Below are positions 6,949 through 8,703 of a stretch of DNA of 8,703 nt, in pieces. The notes beneath the pieces were generated by a model. That model saw only the letters and a list, made by a program, of their open reading frames with translations. It searched no databases and had not been told where the DNA came from. The DNA is from Chloroflexota bacterium (lineage in GTDB: Bacteria; Chloroflexota; Anaerolineae; Promineifilales; Promineifilaceae). Location: assembly GCA_003519205.1 (NCBI GenBank), contig DOXE01000134.1:1-8703 (forward strand), read 5' to 3'. How positions within the stretch are numbered: position 1 is the first letter of the stretch; the number at the start of each line of letters is the position of its first letter. A program made the position numbers and the translations under genes.

Positions 6949-6982
6949 ATGATCCTGACAAAATTGACCATGCCAGGATCAT
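6949..6982 (-). repeat. Inverted repeat in the sodA leader
   Basis: ATGATCCTG (6949-6957) and CAGGATCAT (6974-6982) are a perfect 9-bp inverted repeat. After one mismatch the stem gains two more pairs (CA with TG), leaving a 10-base loop. It starts roughly 10 bases after the predicted sodA transcription start, so it could be a repressor operator or a 5' stem-loop that protects or regulates the message. No U-tract follows, so it is not a terminator. Confidence 0.6.
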
Positions 6983-6997
6983 CCGATGGGTGAGACC

Positions 6998-7026
6998 ATT
7001 CTAGCTACTGAAGGAACCTTTGTCAA
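6998..7026 (-). promoter_or_regulatory. Sigma-70-type promoter of sodA
   Basis: On the minus strand the -35 is TTGACA (7021-7026, six of six), the spacer is 17 bases, and the -10 is TAGAAT (6998-7003, five of six). Transcription would begin near 6991, giving a leader of about 106 bases before the sodA ATG. The match is good enough to expect strong expression, modulated by whatever acts on the adjoining inverted repeat. Confidence 0.75.
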
Positions 7027-7060
7027 TAAATGAAGGGTTCTTGCAAACATTCAATCTGGC

Positions 7061-7072
7061 CAAAGATCTTTG
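7061..7072. promoter_or_regulatory. Perfect 12-bp palindrome, candidate operator
   Basis: CAAAGATCTTTG is its own reverse complement over 12 bases. Its last three bases are the first three of the TTGACA hexamer at 7070-7075, so a dimeric regulator bound here would block the candidate dnaK promoter. It also lies 35 bases upstream of the sodA -35. It matches no named operator that I recognise; a chance palindrome is possible. Confidence 0.4.
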
Positions 7073-7099
7073 ACATTCTGTTAATAGAAAACAAATACT
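7070..7099 (+). promoter_or_regulatory. Candidate dnaK promoter
   Basis: TTGACA (7070-7075) is a perfect -35. With an 18-base spacer the -10 would be AATACT (7094-7099), four of six and keeping the key second A and last T. The start would be near 7106, leaving about 180 bases of leader before dnaK. The weak -10 and long leader leave room for another promoter nearer the gene, but none stands out. Confidence 0.35.
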
Positions 7100-7285
7100 C
7101 AACCAACGTGATTCTAACGTTTCTTACTTAATTTAATAGATAGTTTTACCAGCGTTGAGTGGATCGACATTTTTAATCCATTTTTGCAATATAGCAGAAT
7201 CCGCTCGCTTGCAGCGAACCATGAATTTCTTTTCTTGGTTCCGGCTAAAACAGTAGAGAAATAAACGAAAGGAGATTTGAAAAGA

Positions 7286-8703
7286 ATGAGCAAAATTGTA
7301 GGTATTGATTTAGGTACAACCAACTCGGTTGTGGCTGTTATGGAAGGTGGCGAAGCTACGGTGATATCGACGGCCGAGGGCGGCCGATTAGCACCTTCTG
7401 TGGTGGCCTTTAATAAAAACGGCGAGCGCCTTGTAGGCCAGACTGCCAAGCGCCAGGCGACGATCAACCCCGAAAACACTGTTTTTTCGGTTAAACGATT
7501 CATTGGCCGTCGCTATGAAGACCCGGAGACGAAGGAAGAACAGGCCCGCGTGCCCTATAAGATCGAACAGGGTCCTCAGGGAGATGTTCGGGTTAATATT
7601 CCTTTTGCCGGCAAGAGCTACACCCCGCAAGAGATTTCGGCCATGGTTTTGGGCAAGCTTAAGAAAGATGCCGAAGATTATTTGGGGCAACCAGTATCCA
7701 AGGCTGTGATCACTGTTCCGGCATATTTCAACGACAGCCAGCGCCAGGCTACGAAAGACGCTGGACGTATAGCCGGTTTAGAAGTGATGCGAATCATTAA
7801 CGAGCCCACCGCCGCAGCCTTGGCTTATGGCTTGGATAAAGAAGAAGATGAGACAATTCTCATCTTTGACCTGGGTGGTGGTACTTTTGATGTTTCTATC
7901 CTCGAGGTTAGCGAAGGTCTTGTGGAAGTACAGGCCACCAATGGTGACACTCACTTGGGTGGCGACGACTGGGATAAGGCCGTTAGCGATTGGATCGTCA
8001 GCCAATTTTTAACCGACCAGGGTATTGACCTGAGCCAGGACCGGCAAGCCTTGCAGCGAGTACGAGAAGCAGCTGAGAAAGCCAAGATCGAACTGTCTAG
8101 CACCATGCAAACGGAGATTAACCTGCCCTTCATCACCGCCGATGCCAGTGGTCCGAAGCATTTACAGATGACACTTTCCCGGGCCAAGTTCGAACAACTG
8201 ACGACTGACCTGGTGGACCGGCTGGTTGGGCCATTCAATAAAGCACTGGAAGATGCCGGTTTGAAAGCGGATGAGCTCCAAGCGGTCGTTCTAGTGGGTG
8301 GTGCTACCCGGATGCCCATGGTCCAAGAATTGGTCAAGAAACTGACGGGTAAAGAACCAAACAAGAGCGTCAATCCGGACGAGGTGGTAGCTTTAGGGGC
8401 AGCCTTGCAGGCAGGCGTATTAGCCGGCGAGGTCCAAGATATTCTGCTGCTTGACGTCACACCCCTCAGCCTGGGTCTTGAGACCTTAGGTGGGGTAATG
8501 ACGACGCTCATCCCGCGCAACACAACCATTCCGACTCGTAAATCGGAGATCTTCAGCACGGCCGAGGATGGCCAGACTGCAGTTGATATCCATGTGTTGC
8601 AAGGCGAGCGACAGATGGCTGGCGATAACTCGACATTGGGTGTCTTCCGTCTCGAAGGAATCCCCAGCGCGCCTCGAGGTATCCCCCAAGTTGAGGTGGC
8701 ATT
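7286..8703 (+). CDS. dnaK: Molecular chaperone DnaK (Hsp70), C-terminal part outside window
   Basis: An ATP-driven chaperone that binds exposed hydrophobic peptides with DnaJ and GrpE. The visible 472 codons, of about 620-640 in the family, are open to the window edge. The ATPase domain is complete: GIDLGTTNS at 6-14, the phosphate-2 segment [10 protein letters not shown] from Asp195, and [10 protein letters not shown] at 335-344. The interdomain linker [11 protein letters not shown] with Asp390 is intact. The substrate-binding beta domain runs to [20 protein letters not shown] at the edge; the rest of that domain, the helical lid and the C-terminal tail are missing. AAAGGAG at 7268-7274 lies 11 bases before the ATG; an in-frame TTG three codons upstream is a less likely start. 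It diverges from sodA. grpE and dnaJ are not upstream, so they may lie downstream or elsewhere. Confidence 0.98.
   Translation, partial: MSKIVGIDLGTTNSVVAVMEGGEATVISTAEGGRLAPSVVAFNKNGERLVGQTAKRQATINPENTVFSVKRFIGRRYEDPETKEEQARVPYKIEQGPQGDVRVNIPFAGKSYTPQEISAMVLGKLKKDAEDYLGQPVSKAVITVPAYFNDSQRQATKDAGRIAGLEVMRIINEPTAAALAYGLDKEEDETILIFDLGGGTFDVSILEVSEGLVEVQATNGDTHLGGDDWDKAVSDWIVSQFLTDQGIDLSQDRQALQRVREAAEKAKIELSSTMQTEINLPFITADASGPKHLQMTLSRAKFEQLTTDLVDRLVGPFNKALEDAGLKADELQAVVLVGGATRMPMVQELVKKLTGKEPNKSVNPDEVVALGAALQAGVLAGEVQDILLLDVTPLSLGLETLGGVMTTLIPRNTTIPTRKSEIFSTAEDGQTAVDIHVLQGERQMAGDNSTLGVFRLEGIPSAPRGIPQVEVA

Larger units (their letters stand above)
6886..7285. other. 400-base divergent control region between sodA and dnaK
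   Basis: No credible gene was seen in this AT-rich spacer. It holds, from left to right, the sodA ribosome site, an inverted repeat (6949-6982), the sodA promoter (6998-7026), a perfect palindrome (7061-7072) overlapping a consensus -35 hexamer for the plus strand, and about 180 bases that would be dnaK leader. ACTCAAC (7097-7103) and GTTGAGT (7154-7160) can pair across 50 bases. TCGCT/AGCGA (7205-7217) forms a small hairpin. No CIRCE repeat (TTAGCACTC with its inverted copy) and no HAIR repeat (CTTGAGT with its inverted copy) is present. Confidence 0.7.

Noticed and set aside
7114..7690. Open minus-strand frames opposite dnaK and its leader
   Set aside because: They are antisense to a highly conserved DnaK frame, have no recognisable domain and no good ribosome site.

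Overview
The window looks like ordinary chromosome from a bacterium of moderate GC, read by eye as about half. It has Shine-Dalgarno-led genes and recognisable sigma-70-type promoter hexamers. A large lipoprotein receptor, a PlsY variant with GSGRTGGTN in motif 1, a short ferredoxin of the RLCLRDTAC type and an aspartase/fumarase of mixed signature together suggest Chloroflexota (Anaerolineae-like). That placement rests on remembered family resemblance and is not proven here. No phage, transposon, CRISPR, tRNA or rRNA sequence was seen.

Layout. On the plus strand, 21-2420 encodes a lipoprotein that joins two different classes of ABC-transporter solute-binding domain in one chain. It converges on a minus-strand block that reads right to left. 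The block starts with sodA (6885-6277) and a ferredoxin (6213-5803), followed by a strong stem-loop with a U-tract (5685-5734). Next come an aspartate ammonia-lyase/class II fumarase family enzyme (5655-4219), a small membrane-protein gene broken by one frameshift and one stop (4149-3641), a JAMM/MPN metalloprotease (3641-3237) whose GTG start shares a base with the stop of the broken gene, and a plsY-type acyltransferase gene (3147-2461). At the right edge, dnaK starts at 7286 on the plus strand, diverges from sodA, and runs off the window after 472 codons.

Regulation. The roughly 400-base spacer between sodA and dnaK is the richest non-coding stretch. It holds a near-consensus minus-strand promoter for sodA (TTGACA-17-TAGAAT) and a 9-bp perfect inverted repeat just downstream of its predicted start site. 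It also holds a perfect 12-bp palindrome overlapping a consensus -35 hexamer that points at dnaK. No CIRCE or HAIR heat-shock operator was found.

How the genes fit together. sodA and the ferredoxin are a plausible oxidative-stress/redox pair, with dnaK as a divergent stress gene. The aspartase/fumarase, JAMM protein and PlsY look like housekeeping functions without an obvious shared pathway. I see no convincing new multi-gene system. The points most worth following are the double solute-binding lipoprotein, the altered PlsY motifs, the broken membrane gene coupled to the JAMM gene, and the sodA/dnaK control region.
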